From DASRFR01 sp035651455 (lineage in GTDB: Bacteria; Acidobacteriota; Terriglobia; Terriglobales; Acidobacteriaceae), in contig DASRFR010000047.1 of the NCBI GenBank assembly GCA_035651455.1, positions 434,001 through 498,000 of the forward strand: a stretch of DNA of 64,000 nucleotides, written 5' to 3'. This document shows positions 1 to 8,290 of this stretch, in pieces (position 1 is the first letter of the stretch; every line of letters begins with the position of its first letter). A program made the translations under genes and the position numbers. The notes under the pieces are model-generated. The model saw only the letters and a list, made by a program, of their open reading frames with translations, was not told the origin of the DNA and ran no database searches.

Positions 1-1
1 C

Positions 2-652
2 CTGCGAATCATGGCTGAAATTCGCCAGCAGTTCGGCCTCAAGATCATCACCGAAGCCATCGACCACGAATCCATCGAACTGGTCGAAGAGTACGCCGAC
101 GTTATCCAGATCGGCGCCCGCAACATGCAGAATTTCTCTCTGCTCAAGCAAGCCGGACGCGCGCGGAAACCCGTGCTGCTCAAGCGCGGCATGTCCGCCA
201 CCCTGGAAGAGTTCCTCATGGCGGCCGAGTACATCATGAGCGAGGGCAACTACCGCGTCGCTCTCTGCGAGCGTGGCGTGCGCACCTTCGCCGATCACAC
301 GCGCAACACCCTGGACCTCAGCCTCGTTCCCGCGGTGCAGCGCCTGAGCCACTTGCCCATCCTGGTCGATCCCAGTCACGGTACCGGCAAGCGCAACAAG
401 GTAACGCCTCTCTCTCGTGCCGCCGTTGCCGTGGGAGCGGACGGCCTCATGGTCGAAGTGCACAACCAGCCCGACCAGGCTTTGTCCGACGGCATGCAGT
501 CTCTCTATCCCGATCAGTTTGACGAACTGATGTCGCAGGTGCGCCAGATCGCCGCCGTGGTCGGCAGGACCGTTACCCCGATTGCCTCTGACTCGCTCCC
601 GGTCGCAGCCATGACTCAACCGTTTTCCGTCGGAGCCCCTGCCGCAGACTGA
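2..652 (+). CDS. aroF: 3-deoxy-7-phosphoheptulonate (DAHP) synthase, 3' part
   Basis: Condenses phosphoenolpyruvate with erythrose 4-phosphate, the first step of the shikimate pathway in the cytoplasm. The frame is open to the left window edge and reads LRIMAEIR before the first internal Met, so the true start lies outside the window. Visible family motifs are IQIGARNMQN, PVLLKRGM (substrate-binding Lys/Arg), ALCERGVRTF and the metal-binding DPSHGTGKR. The layout fits the short type I DAHP synthases related to the chorismate-mutase-fused forms of Gram-positives. The last 25 or so residues (after GRTVTP) are an Ala/Pro/Ser-rich tail. The next gene starts 2 nt after the stop. Confidence 0.9.
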   Translation: MRIMAEIRQQFGLKIITEAIDHESIELVEEYADVIQIGARNMQNFSLLKQAGRARKPVLLKRGMSATLEEFLMAAEYIMSEGNYRVALCERGVRTFADHTRNTLDLSLVPAVQRLSHLPILVDPSHGTGKRNKVTPLSRAAVAVGADGLMVEVHNQPDQALSDGMQSLYPDQFDELMSQVRQIAAVVGRTVTPIASDSLPVAAMTQPFSVGAPAAD

Positions 653-654
653 AC

Positions 655-1818
655 TTGAGAAAAGTCCTACTCAGCGTAGTGCTGCTTCCCATCCTGGCCG
701 GACTTTTCTGGTGGTATTTCCACGAACGCACTCTGGTCGACTACAGCCCCGCCTATCGTGAATACGCCTACATCACCAATGGCAAAAGTAATACCGTCAG
801 CGTAATCGACCTGCGTACCTTCGAGCCCGTAAAGACTATCCGCGTCGGCAACGATCCCACGGGTATCACCGCGAACGGCAAGAAGAACGAAGTCTACGTC
901 GTCAACACCGGCTCCAATAACATCACCATCATCGACGCCGAAACCAACCAGGTCTCCGGCACCATCGGCGTGCACGGGAGGCCGTATTTCATCGATGTCT
1001 CCGCCGACGGCAAGCGCGGCTTCGTGGCCAACTCCGGATCGGCAAATGTCTCGGTCATCGACCTCGATAAGCACCTTCTGCTGGGAAATATTCGGGTTGG
1101 TTCTTCCCCCGGTCTGGCGCGCGTCTCTCCGGACGGCAAGAACGTGGTGGTCAGCAATCGCGGTGACAGTACCGTTTCTATTCTCGATCCTGAGCGCCTG
1201 CTGCCCCGCGCCACGATACCCGTATGCCAGCAGCCCGAAGACGTCGCGATCTTGCCCGATTCCAGCAAAGCCTTTGTCAGTTGCAGCGGTTCGGCGCAAG
1301 TCGCCTCGCTCGATCTGAAATCCTGCCGCCTTCTCGCGCTCCTGGACGTCGGCCGCACCCCGGTCAATCTTGTGCTCAAACCCGATGGCGGCGAACTTCT
1401 CGTCACCAACTTCGATGCCAACAGCATTTCCATTATCGAAACTGCCACCAATGAAGTGAACGGCAGCTATCTCATCGGTCAGAATCCCTCGCGCGGCGTG
1501 GTCACAGCCGACAACTCGCGCTTGTACGTCAGCAATTTCGGCTCGAATACCGTTGCCGTCTACGACATCGATCTTGGCAAGCTGATCGCCACCCTGCCCG
1601 TGGGCAGCCGTCCTGACGCGCTCGCCCTTTCGCAAAGCCAGAATTACTTGTTGGTGCTTGACTCGCAATCCGGCGACGTGACCGTCATCCAGAAGCGCAA
1701 GCCCCGAAAACTGGAGCCGACGGAGTACTCGCTGCTGACCATGATTCCCGTGGGTGTTCAGCCCAACAACATCGTGGTGAAGTCGTTGATGCTGAAGCCG
1801 CAAAAGACCAGCCACTGA
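655..1818 (+). CDS. YVTN-family beta-propeller protein, membrane-anchored
   Basis: A 387-residue protein with an uncleaved-looking N-terminal hydrophobic segment (about residues 4-21), then repeated blades of about 42 residues with the YVTN/NHL pattern: YITNGKSNTVSVIDL, YVVNTGSNNITIID, FVANSGSANVSVIDL, YVSNFGSNTVAVYD. At least seven blades are visible, so a closed seven-bladed propeller facing the periplasm is likely. Start is TTG at 655, 2 nt after the aroF stop, which suggests translational coupling. The biochemical role is unknown; such propellers are usually ligand- or partner-binding scaffolds. The coupling to a shikimate gene has no obvious functional reason. Confidence 0.8.
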   Translation: MRKVLLSVVLLPILAGLFWWYFHERTLVDYSPAYREYAYITNGKSNTVSVIDLRTFEPVKTIRVGNDPTGITANGKKNEVYVVNTGSNNITIIDAETNQVSGTIGVHGRPYFIDVSADGKRGFVANSGSANVSVIDLDKHLLLGNIRVGSSPGLARVSPDGKNVVVSNRGDSTVSILDPERLLPRATIPVCQQPEDVAILPDSSKAFVSCSGSAQVASLDLKSCRLLALLDVGRTPVNLVLKPDGGELLVTNFDANSISIIETATNEVNGSYLIGQNPSRGVVTADNSRLYVSNFGSNTVAVYDIDLGKLIATLPVGSRPDALALSQSQNYLLVLDSQSGDVTVIQKRKPRKLEPTEYSLLTMIPVGVQPNNIVVKSLMLKPQKTSH

Positions 1819-1961
1819 TTTCCGCCGTATAGGACGTGTCGATATGACGACAGTCCTCCACGCCCCTCGGCCACGCGCAGCCTGGCAGTCACATGCTCGC
1901 GCACTCTCGAATCACCTCTGGACTTTCCCCTCTCAATCCGCTAACCTGAAAAGAGGTCGAA

Positions 1962-1995
1962 CGCCCGTGCGCATTGCGCATGGGCGCTTTTTTTT
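1962..1995 (+). terminator. Intrinsic terminator ahead of the 2017 gene
   Basis: An 11-bp stem (1962-1972 pairing with 1976-1986, one G.T pair) with a 3-nt loop is followed by eight T residues (1988-1995). It lies about 145 nt after the beta-propeller stop and ends about 10 nt before the AGGAGG of the next gene. It may end the upstream transcript or act as an attenuator in the leader of the next gene. Confidence 0.75.
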
Positions 1996-2016
1996 GCGCC
2001 CAAAAAGGAGGCCTTC

Positions 2017-2454
2017 ATGCCGGACGCTCTCGCATGCTCTCTCGCCGACATCAAAGAAGCCGTGCGCAGCTTCGAATCCTGCCGCTACACGCCCCAGGAA
2101 TTCACTCACACGCGCCACCTCATCGTCGCGGCCTGGTATCTCACGATCTTTTCCCCCGAAGACGCGCTCTGTCGCATGCGCACTCAGTTGCAGCGTTTCA
2201 CCGCGCACCACGACGTCAAGGGTTATCACGAGACCATTACCCGCTTCTGGATGGTCCTGGCCTACCAGCATCTGCAGTCGTGCCCTTCCCGTTCGCTTGT
2301 CGAACAGGTAAACACATTGCTCGACATCTATCCCGCCAAGGACGTCCTCTTCGCGTACTACAGCCGCGACCGCGTCCTCTCCGACGAAGCCCGAGTCAAC
2401 TGGCTCGCCCCGGATTTATGTGACCTCGGTCACTCATCTCTAACCGCTAACTGA
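2017..2454 (+). CDS. Hypothetical cytoplasmic protein, 145 aa
   Basis: Not recognised. A soluble, mostly helical sequence rich in aromatic residues and His (HTRHLIVAAWYL, DVKGYHETITRFWMVLAYQHL) with no signal peptide or membrane segment. The start is well supported by an AGGAGG Shine-Dalgarno sequence about 5 nt before ATG 2017. A competing frame (1844-2311) has the basic, low-complexity look of a shadow and no such ribosome site. The gene stands alone between an intrinsic terminator and the large outer-membrane gene downstream. Confidence 0.7.
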   Translation: MPDALACSLADIKEAVRSFESCRYTPQEFTHTRHLIVAAWYLTIFSPEDALCRMRTQLQRFTAHHDVKGYHETITRFWMVLAYQHLQSCPSRSLVEQVNTLLDIYPAKDVLFAYYSRDRVLSDEARVNWLAPDLCDLGHSSLTAN

Positions 2455-2479
2455 GAGAAAATGTTGTTTAATTTCTCTC
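2453..2479. repeat. Inverted repeat after the hypothetical gene
   Basis: A perfect 8-bp inverted repeat (GAGAGAAA 2453-2460, TTTCTCTC 2472-2479) with an 11-nt AT-rich loop begins in the stop codon of the gene ending at 2454. It has no T-run on the plus strand, so it is a transcript-end or mRNA-stability hairpin rather than a clear terminator. A second small palindrome, TGACCTCGGTCA, sits just upstream at 2421-2432. Confidence 0.4.
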
Positions 2480-2534
2480 ACCGTTGCGGCACTGACACGT
2501 CCAAGCCAATGTCGCGGGATCTCCAGGTCGAGGT

Positions 2535-4844
2535 GTGCAATTGTCCGGCAGGTTGCTCTCCGGCTGTGCTTCGGCGGTCTTGACGCTCCTGGCCACCGCT
2601 CTGCCTGCCATTGCCGCTCCCGGGCCCAATTTCGGTACTCTCACCATTCCCCGCGTGCACGCCGTCCCTAGCATTGAGGCGTTCCTCGACATGCAGCCCA
2701 GTACCGCATGGAAAGGCAAACTCGCCAAGGTCGAAGGCTTCACCCAGCGCGTTCCCCACGATGGCGAGCCCTCGTCCCAGCGGACCGACGTCTATCTCGG
2801 CTACGACAGCAAGAACCTTTACGCCATCTTCATCTGCTTCGATACCGATCCCCACAAGATTCGCGCCCGGCTTGCCCGTCGTGAAGACATTTTCGACGAT
2901 GACTCCGTCGAGATCATGCTTGACACCTTCCACGATCATCGCCGCTCATACGCTTTTCTGGTGAATCCGCTGGGCGTCCAGGCGGACGCTCTCTGGACCG
3001 AGGGCCAGGATTTTGATTTCTCTTTCGACACGGTCTGGGACTCCGCCGGCAAGATCACCGAACGCGGTTACGTCGTCTGGATGGCCATTCCCTTCCGCAG
3101 CCTGCGCTTTGCCTCAAACGATCCGCAGACCTGGGGCATACTGCTCAACCGTGGCATACCCCGCAGCAACGAGGACACGTTCTGGCCCCCTTATTCCAGC
3201 CGCATCGCCGGTCGCCTTAATCAGGAAGGTCAAGCCGACGGTTTCGACAACATCTCCCCCGGGCGGAACCTGCAACTGATTCCACACGCGATTTTCCGTT
3301 CTTTCAAAGAACTCGATCTGCGCGACCCCTACAACCCGACTTGGACCCAACGCGACGCCTACGGCCAGGTCGGTCTCGATGCCAAGGCCGTTCTGAAGGA
3401 CAAGTTCGTCTTCGACTCCACCATCAATCCTGATTTCAGCCAGGTCGAATCCGACGATCCCCAGGTCACGGTGAATCAGCGTTTCGAAGTGTTCTTTCCG
3501 GAAAAGCGCCCGTTCTTCCTGGAGAATTCCAACTACTTCAACACCCCGATCACCTTGCTGTTCACTCGCCGCATTTCCGATCCCAAGTGGGGCGTCCGCC
3601 TGACTGGAAAAGACGGGCCTTGGGCGGTTGGTCTGCTCGTGGCCGACGACCGTCATCCCGGCGAAACTGTGCCCCTCAGCGATCCCCTGGCAGGTCAGAA
3701 AGCACAATATTTCGTCGGCCGTGTGACTCGCGATATCGGAAAACAATCCACTATTGGAGTGATGTACACCGATCGTGAAATCGACAAGTACTTCAACCGC
3801 GTCGGCGGAATCGATGGCCGCTTCACTCTCAATTCGCACTGGACCGCTACCGCGCAAGGCGTGGTCAGTTCCACTTATAACCCCTACGACGCCCTATTCC
3901 AGACCACCGGCGGATACCAGGCCGGATCGGCGGCCGAGGCCATTCTGCAGCGCCAGGGCATCGCATTCAACTACCTCGCCGATTACAGCGATCGCTCCAA
4001 CGACTTTCGCACTCTCACCGGGTTCGATCCGCAACCCGACATCCACAATATCTATCAGCGGTTCCAGTACACCTTTCGACCTGAAGGCCGGAAACTGATC
4101 TCGTACGGACCTTGGTTCGAGAATTACTACACCATCGATCACCAGGGAAACTACCTCAACTCCGGCTACACGCCTTCTTTCCACTTCGAGTTCCCCGGCC
4201 AGACCTTCTTCACTGTGGTGTACGCGAAGGAGATGGAACTGCTGCGGCCGCGCGACTTCTCCGTGCTCACGGAGAACCAGAAATACGTTCGTCACACCAC
4301 CATGTTCACATTCGACACCAGCTATTTCCGCTCGGTGTCGCTCCACGTGGATTTCCGCTTCGGATCGCGCATCAACTACGATCCACCCGGAACCGAAATT
4401 CCCTTCCTCGCCGGACGTACCAGCACGCAGACTACGCTCACCCTGCGGCCCATGAAGTCTCTGCGCATCGACAATACCTACATCCTGTTCCGGCTCCACA
4501 ACCGGGATAACTCGCCCGGCTCCATCAACAATCACATCATCCGCACCAAGTTGAATTACCAGTTCACCCGCCAGTTCTCCTTCCGTTTTATCGGAGAATA
4601 CAACTCGGTCCTGACCCATCCGGCTTTTACTTATCTCACCACCAGCAAGAATTTCAACGCCGACGCGTTATTCACTTACCTCGTTCATCCCAGCACCGCG
4701 ATCTATGTCGGCTACAACAGCAACCTCGAAAACGTGCTCCTGCCGCTCGGCGCCGATTCCAACGGACTCCTGTTGCGCGGTCCGCGTTACGTCAATGACG
4801 GCAAAAACCTCTTCGTCAAAGCCTCGTACCTGTTTCGCTTCTGA
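2535..4844 (+). CDS. CBM9-like / DUF5916 outer-membrane protein
   Basis: A 769-residue secreted protein. An N-terminal signal sequence (about residues 1-28) is followed by a carbohydrate-binding-module-9-like domain (about 40-220; DVYLGYDSKNLYAIF, EIMLDTFHDHR, VWMAIPFRSLRF). The C-terminal part (about 240-769) has the DUF5916 pattern NPDFSQVESDD, FFPEKRPFFLENSNYF, then many alternating aromatic/polar beta strands and a final Phe (KASYLFRF), typical of an outer-membrane barrel. I infer that it binds or moves glycans or other ligands at the outer membrane. Start GTG 2535 has a purine-rich stretch upstream; TTG 2541 is an alternative. No SusC/SusD partner is adjacent. Confidence 0.75.
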   Translation: MQLSGRLLSGCASAVLTLLATALPAIAAPGPNFGTLTIPRVHAVPSIEAFLDMQPSTAWKGKLAKVEGFTQRVPHDGEPSSQRTDVYLGYDSKNLYAIFICFDTDPHKIRARLARREDIFDDDSVEIMLDTFHDHRRSYAFLVNPLGVQADALWTEGQDFDFSFDTVWDSAGKITERGYVVWMAIPFRSLRFASNDPQTWGILLNRGIPRSNEDTFWPPYSSRIAGRLNQEGQADGFDNISPGRNLQLIPHAIFRSFKELDLRDPYNPTWTQRDAYGQVGLDAKAVLKDKFVFDSTINPDFSQVESDDPQVTVNQRFEVFFPEKRPFFLENSNYFNTPITLLFTRRISDPKWGVRLTGKDGPWAVGLLVADDRHPGETVPLSDPLAGQKAQYFVGRVTRDIGKQSTIGVMYTDREIDKYFNRVGGIDGRFTLNSHWTATAQGVVSSTYNPYDALFQTTGGYQAGSAAEAILQRQGIAFNYLADYSDRSNDFRTLTGFDPQPDIHNIYQRFQYTFRPEGRKLISYGPWFENYYTIDHQGNYLNSGYTPSFHFEFPGQTFFTVVYAKEMELLRPRDFSVLTENQKYVRHTTMFTFDTSYFRSVSLHVDFRFGSRINYDPPGTEIPFLAGRTSTQTTLTLRPMKSLRIDNTYILFRLHNRDNSPGSINNHIIRTKLNYQFTRQFSFRFIGEYNSVLTHPAFTYLTTSKNFNADALFTYLVHPSTAIYVGYNSNLENVLLPLGADSNGLLLRGPRYVNDGKNLFVKASYLFRF

Positions 4845-4847
4845 CCC

Positions 4848-4883
4848 ATCGCTTAGATGTGGCTCCGGCTACGCGATTTTTTT
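4848..4883 (+). terminator. Intrinsic terminator of the DUF5916 gene
   Basis: Interrupted stem: ATCGC (4848-4852) pairs with GCGAT (4873-4877) and TAG (4854-4856) with CTA (4869-4871), with one mismatch between them and a 12-nt loop. It runs directly into seven T residues (4877-4883). It starts 4 nt after the stop of the gene ending at 4844. Confidence 0.6.
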
Positions 4884-4965
4884 GGGAGCCCTACCGCTTC
4901 CGCTGGCTGGCCCCGTTGCCACGCCGGAGTTAGCCTTAAAACAGAACCGAAGGGAGTCGATAGGA

Positions 4966-5178
4966 ATGAACACCAGAGAATCGAGAGACGACGATCAAAA
5001 TCTTCCACCGGCAAGCCCGGACCAGGCAAGCGAGAATCGGCCGGTCTCCGACAAGAAGCCGCTTATCGATAAGGTTTTCGATACGGTGATCACCGGCGAG
5101 CCGGACGAACCCATCAAAACTCCTCGTCAAGTCGACGATGAGATCGAACGCTCGGAACAGCGCCGCCGCCAGGCCTGA
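4966..5178 (+). CDS. Small acidic hypothetical protein, 70 aa
   Basis: A highly charged, probably disordered protein (Asp/Glu- and Pro-rich, ending ERSEQRRRQA) with a central KPLIDKVFDTVITGEPDEPI segment. An AGGGAG ribosome site lies about 9 nt before ATG 4966. The longer reading from 4705 overlaps the upstream gene and is not needed. Function unknown. It converges with the phosphoesterase gene, with only 17 nt between their stop codons. Confidence 0.6.
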   Translation: MNTRESRDDDQNLPPASPDQASENRPVSDKKPLIDKVFDTVITGEPDEPIKTPRQVDDEIERSEQRRRQA

Positions 5179-5195
5179 TTCGTGTTCACCGTCGC

Positions 5196-6905
5196 CTACG
5201 GCAGCCTGTCAAGGTAGCACGGTCCAGACGTGTTTTGCTTCGGCGGCTGCGGCGGCGTGCTCCACGGCACGGTGCTGAAGTCGAAGAATTCCGTCATGTC
5301 AATCTGCGCGGCATCGCGTTTGGTAAGCGGCTGTAGGTTGAACCGCTTCTCGATAAGTCTCAGGATCGCGGTATTATCCGCCTCCGTGTGCGACACATAG
5401 TGCTTCCTCGCGAACGGCGAAATCACCACCATCGGCACGCGATAACCCGTGTAGGTGAAGTCGCATGTGGGCCCCAGCACGACCGTGCAGATGTCCCCGG
5501 GCAATAGGTCATTCGGCTTAATTCCATCCGGACTAACCGCTGGCCGCGGCGCCACGTGATCATAGAACCCGCCAAATTCGTCAAAGGTAAGGATGAATGC
5601 CGAATCGTTCCATGACTTGCTGCCCATCAACGCGTTAATCAGCGTGGAGACATAATTTGCTCCAGCCTGCACGCTGCAGCAGGGCGGCACTGCGTCTGTG
5701 TCCGCCGGATGCTCGTCCAGCCCTACATTCGACGCGGGCTCCAGGAGCGCGACCTGGGGCAGGGTTCCATTCTGTGCGTCAGTAATGAACTGCGTCTGGG
5801 GAACGATATTCTGCGGAAACTGGTTCAGAATCGTCTGCCCGTAGGTGAACGGTTGCAGGTAGCTCAGTTTGAAAAGGCATTGCGGAGTCGTGCATCCCGT
5901 CGCATCCGGATGAACGTAGACCTTCCAGGTAATACCCGCGTCCTGCAGTTCTTCGAAAATGGTCTTGGCGGTCAGCAGGCTGCTGGTCGCGGTAAGCGGA
6001 TACGCGTGCCCCTGCGATGTGGCTGCAATCAGGTACATGCGGTTCGGATTGGTGCGCGACATGGTCGGTGAGAACCACCGGTCGGACGTCGCAAAGTTCG
6101 ACGCCATGTAGTAGTAGTAGTTCAGGTCCCCGCCATCGTAGTACCCCATCGCCCGCACTCCATTGATATCCAAAAAGGGCGGCTGAATGTTGCGCGCATC
6201 GTGCGCCGCTGTCCACACGAACCCGTCCAGCGTCGCGTTGGGCGCTACCGGATTCGTCAGGTTCCAGTCGTTGTGGCTCTCATTCCAGGATGGGCTCGGG
6301 TTCTCCACACACTGCGTGATCAGGTGGTACGAGGCTACGTCCGGGCTGCCGCTGTCGATCTTGCAATCGTTAGGCGGAAAGGGATTCGAGGTCGTCGGAT
6401 CGCATCCCGGGTTGGTAGGCACCTGCCCCGCCGGAGAGTTGAATTGCGGTAATCCATCAAACTGCGTATCGGAATATCCATTGGCCGCCCAATATTCGTG
6501 CATCTTTCCAAAGTAGTGATCGAAAGACCGGTTCTCCTGCGCCAGCAGGATGATGTGGTTGATGGAGTCCAGGCCTACGGCGAAGTTTGCCGTTACGGAA
6601 ACGGTACTGTTGAGATCGAAGCTGCAGGTTCCCGTGCCGCTACAAGCTCCACTCCATCCCTTAAATACGCTGCCGGGAGCGGGCGTAGCCGTGAGCGTCA
6701 CTGTGCTTCCGAGGTCGAAAGTCGCGCTGCAGGTTTTGCCGCAATCGATACCCGACGGAGTGCTGCTCACTGTGCCGGCAGTGGTCTTGCTGTTGGTCAC
6801 ATTGACTTCGACCGGAACGTTCTTTACCAGGCCCACGCAGCCACACAGCCAGAGTATGGCCGTGCAAAGGACACTCCCCGACACCCACCGGCTCCCAAAT
6901 AGCAT
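5196..6905 (-). CDS. Secreted phospholipase C/acid-phosphatase-like phosphoesterase, lipoprotein
   Basis: About 569 residues from ATG 6905. The N-terminus has a hydrophobic stretch ending WLCGC, a plausible lipobox with Cys acylation. Next comes one divergent InlB-type B-repeat (about residues 30-105; TPSGIDCGKTC, FKGWSGACSG). The catalytic domain carries the phosphoesterase-family signatures HIILLAQENRSFDHYFG, NESHNDWN, SPTMSRTNPNRMYL and TFDEFGGFYDHV, which bind metal and substrate in this phospholipase C/AcpA family. The frame is open to 7007, but the extension has no signal-peptide logic, so 6905 is preferred. Likely role: extracytoplasmic hydrolysis of phosphate esters; the substrate cannot be told from sequence. 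Confidence 0.8.
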   Translation of the reverse strand: MLFGSRWVSGSVLCTAILWLCGCVGLVKNVPVEVNVTNSKTTAGTVSSTPSGIDCGKTCSATFDLGSTVTLTATPAPGSVFKGWSGACSGTGTCSFDLNSTVSVTANFAVGLDSINHIILLAQENRSFDHYFGKMHEYWAANGYSDTQFDGLPQFNSPAGQVPTNPGCDPTTSNPFPPNDCKIDSGSPDVASYHLITQCVENPSPSWNESHNDWNLTNPVAPNATLDGFVWTAAHDARNIQPPFLDINGVRAMGYYDGGDLNYYYYMASNFATSDRWFSPTMSRTNPNRMYLIAATSQGHAYPLTATSSLLTAKTIFEELQDAGITWKVYVHPDATGCTTPQCLFKLSYLQPFTYGQTILNQFPQNIVPQTQFITDAQNGTLPQVALLEPASNVGLDEHPADTDAVPPCCSVQAGANYVSTLINALMGSKSWNDSAFILTFDEFGGFYDHVAPRPAVSPDGIKPNDLLPGDICTVVLGPTCDFTYTGYRVPMVVISPFARKHYVSHTEADNTAILRLIEKRFNLQPLTKRDAAQIDMTEFFDFSTVPWSTPPQPPKQNTSGPCYLDRLP

Positions 6906-7407
6906 CTCTTTTTGCCCTAAAACTCTGATTTCCTTTGCCTTGGATGGTGAATGCTCCGCGACGGTTGGTTCCTGTTCACCCGGAAGTACGCCCGGCAAAA
7001 GCTGCAAAGAATGCCGCCCAGGATCTCGCTTTCTACTCTGGACAAAGACCTTCCCGGCCAGCGTGCGGTTACGAAAGACCGTGATCGGCGATCTGCAAGA
7101 TTACGTCCGTAATGGCGGACGTGTCCGCGGCCCTTTCCATGAGCCCCCCGGATGAGCCATCGTAGTAGTAGCACTTCGTGTCGTCCGCCGGCTTCTGCCG
7201 TTTTGCCGATTGAACAACGGCTTGCGGGCGGCCGATCGACAGCAGCGTTTGTTCCGATCCATGTCATGTCGGATTTCGAATGCCGCGCATGAATGATTCA
7301 ACTCAAATGGCGATGACCCAGGCTCCTGATCGCAACCTGCCGCCCGTTTTTCCCTTGCGCATTGACGTCAGTGCAGGTGTGATTCATGCAGATGGCAGGA
7401 CTCAGTT
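6906..7407. other. Divergent intergenic region with nested palindromes
   Basis: About 500 nt between the divergent phosphoesterase (minus) and PilZ (plus) genes. Open frames inside it overlap on both strands and look non-coding. The one clear structure is the nested inverted repeat at 7100-7122. A TTGACG hexamer near 7364 could be a -35 for the PilZ gene, but no good -10 box follows at 16-18 nt. Confidence 0.4.
7100..7122. repeat. Nested palindrome, possible operator
   Basis: ATTACGTCCGTAAT (7100-7113) is a perfect 6-2-6 inverted repeat. Its inner part re-pairs with downstream DNA: ACGTCCG (7103-7109) and CGGACGT (7116-7122) form a second perfect 7-bp inverted repeat. It sits between divergent promoters, about 200 nt upstream of one gene and 290 nt upstream of the other. 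Confidence 0.35.
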
Positions 7408-7767
7408 ATGAAGTACCCGAGCGAACGCAGACATCCGCGTGTGAGCGTGGCCGTACCGGCCGAAGTAAAAAAGCCTTTGGAAGGCTATGTGCGCCGTGCC
7501 CAGACCACGAATGTCAGCGAAGGTGGGTGCTACATCGAAATGCTCTACACGCTCGAGCCCATGACGCGCCTCGAAGTCGTTCTCTGGCTCAACGGCGAAA
7601 AAGTTAAAGCGCGCGCCGAAGTGGTCACGAATCAGCCATCTTTGGGAAACGGCATTCGCTTCATCCAGATCTCCGATAAAGACAAGCAGAAACTGAAAGA
7701 ATTTCTGGAAGTCGCTAAGAAAACTCGCGCTTTCCCCTTCCGCACCGCCACCAGCGGCCAGTCCTGA
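7408..7767 (+). CDS. PilZ-domain protein (c-di-GMP receptor type)
   Basis: A 119-residue single-domain protein. The PilZ c-di-GMP signature is intact: R7-R8-x-x-R11 near the N-terminus, and N35-V-S-E-G39-G40 in the D/NxSxxG position, followed by beta strands (RLEVVLWL, VKARAEVVT, IRFIQIS). It is therefore expected to bind cyclic di-GMP and pass the signal to a partner, often in motility or exopolysaccharide control. Start ATG 7408 is chosen because it places the RxxxR motif at the usual distance from the N-terminus. No partner is adjacent. Confidence 0.85.
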   Translation: MKYPSERRHPRVSVAVPAEVKKPLEGYVRRAQTTNVSEGGCYIEMLYTLEPMTRLEVVLWLNGEKVKARAEVVTNQPSLGNGIRFIQISDKDKQKLKEFLEVAKKTRAFPFRTATSGQS

Positions 7768-7822
7768 TTAGTTCTTTCGCCCGTTCTTAACTGATTCCCG
7801 CAAGGGCGAGCAAAACATACTC

Positions 7823-8290
7823 CTAGGCTCGTTTCAGTTCTCTTTCCGACCACTTCCTGTACATGGGAAATCCAAACCACGCCCCATAAGCAAACACCAC
7901 CAAAAGTGCGGTCATCACTACCGCCCAGGCATCGGATTCCGCGACCTTCCAAACCACGATGTAAAAATCTCCCGCTATCCCGAGCACCAGCGGCACCAGC
8001 GATGCGAGCAGCACCCGGCTGGCAAAGTCGTGAAATTCTTCCGAGTTCTCGCCATCTTCCACGACCCGGTGATAAGCCGCCGGCGTCATCAGCAGGATCA
8101 CTGCCAGCGCCATGCATCCCAGGCTGACCACGTGCACCAGCTGCAAGGTCTTCGGCAGCTTCTCGAATTCCCGCAGCACCAGCGTGACGAACTGAAACCC
8201 GAGCAGCGCCTGTGCTCCCGGCAACACCATGCGCGCCTCGGTCAGCACGTGGCGGATTTTTTCGTTTAGCTCCGTCGAGTCGCTTGCGAT
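7823..8290 (-). CDS. DUF6328-type membrane protein, second paralogue
   Basis: A four-helix membrane protein (LTEARMVLPGAQALLGFQ, AYHRVVE, then three more hydrophobic segments). The first standard start in frame is GTG 8248, but homology to the upstream paralogue extends further N-terminally: DSTELNEKIRHVLTEAR aligns with GTDVKNKTQNALDEAR. In frame there is a stop, then GAGGAGG, then ATC at 8290-8288, so initiation at ATC with overlap of the previous gene is possible; coordinates reflect that reading. If GTG 8248 is used the protein is 141 aa. Function of the family is unknown. Confidence 0.6.
   Translation of the reverse strand: MASDSTELNEKIRHVLTEARMVLPGAQALLGFQFVTLVLREFEKLPKTLQLVHVVSLGCMALAVILLMTPAAYHRVVEDGENSEEFHDFASRVLLASLVPLVLGIAGDFYIVVWKVAESDAWAVVMTALLVVFAYGAWFGFPMYRKWSERELKRA

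Noticed and set aside
667..1815. 382-codon frame opposite the beta-propeller gene
   Set aside because: A shadow of the repeated propeller codons; no ribosome site or domain.
1844..2311. 155-codon frame overlapping the 2017 gene
   Set aside because: Runs through the terminator hairpin and has Arg/Ser/Pro-rich shadow composition; the 2017 frame has AGGAGG and a plausible protein.
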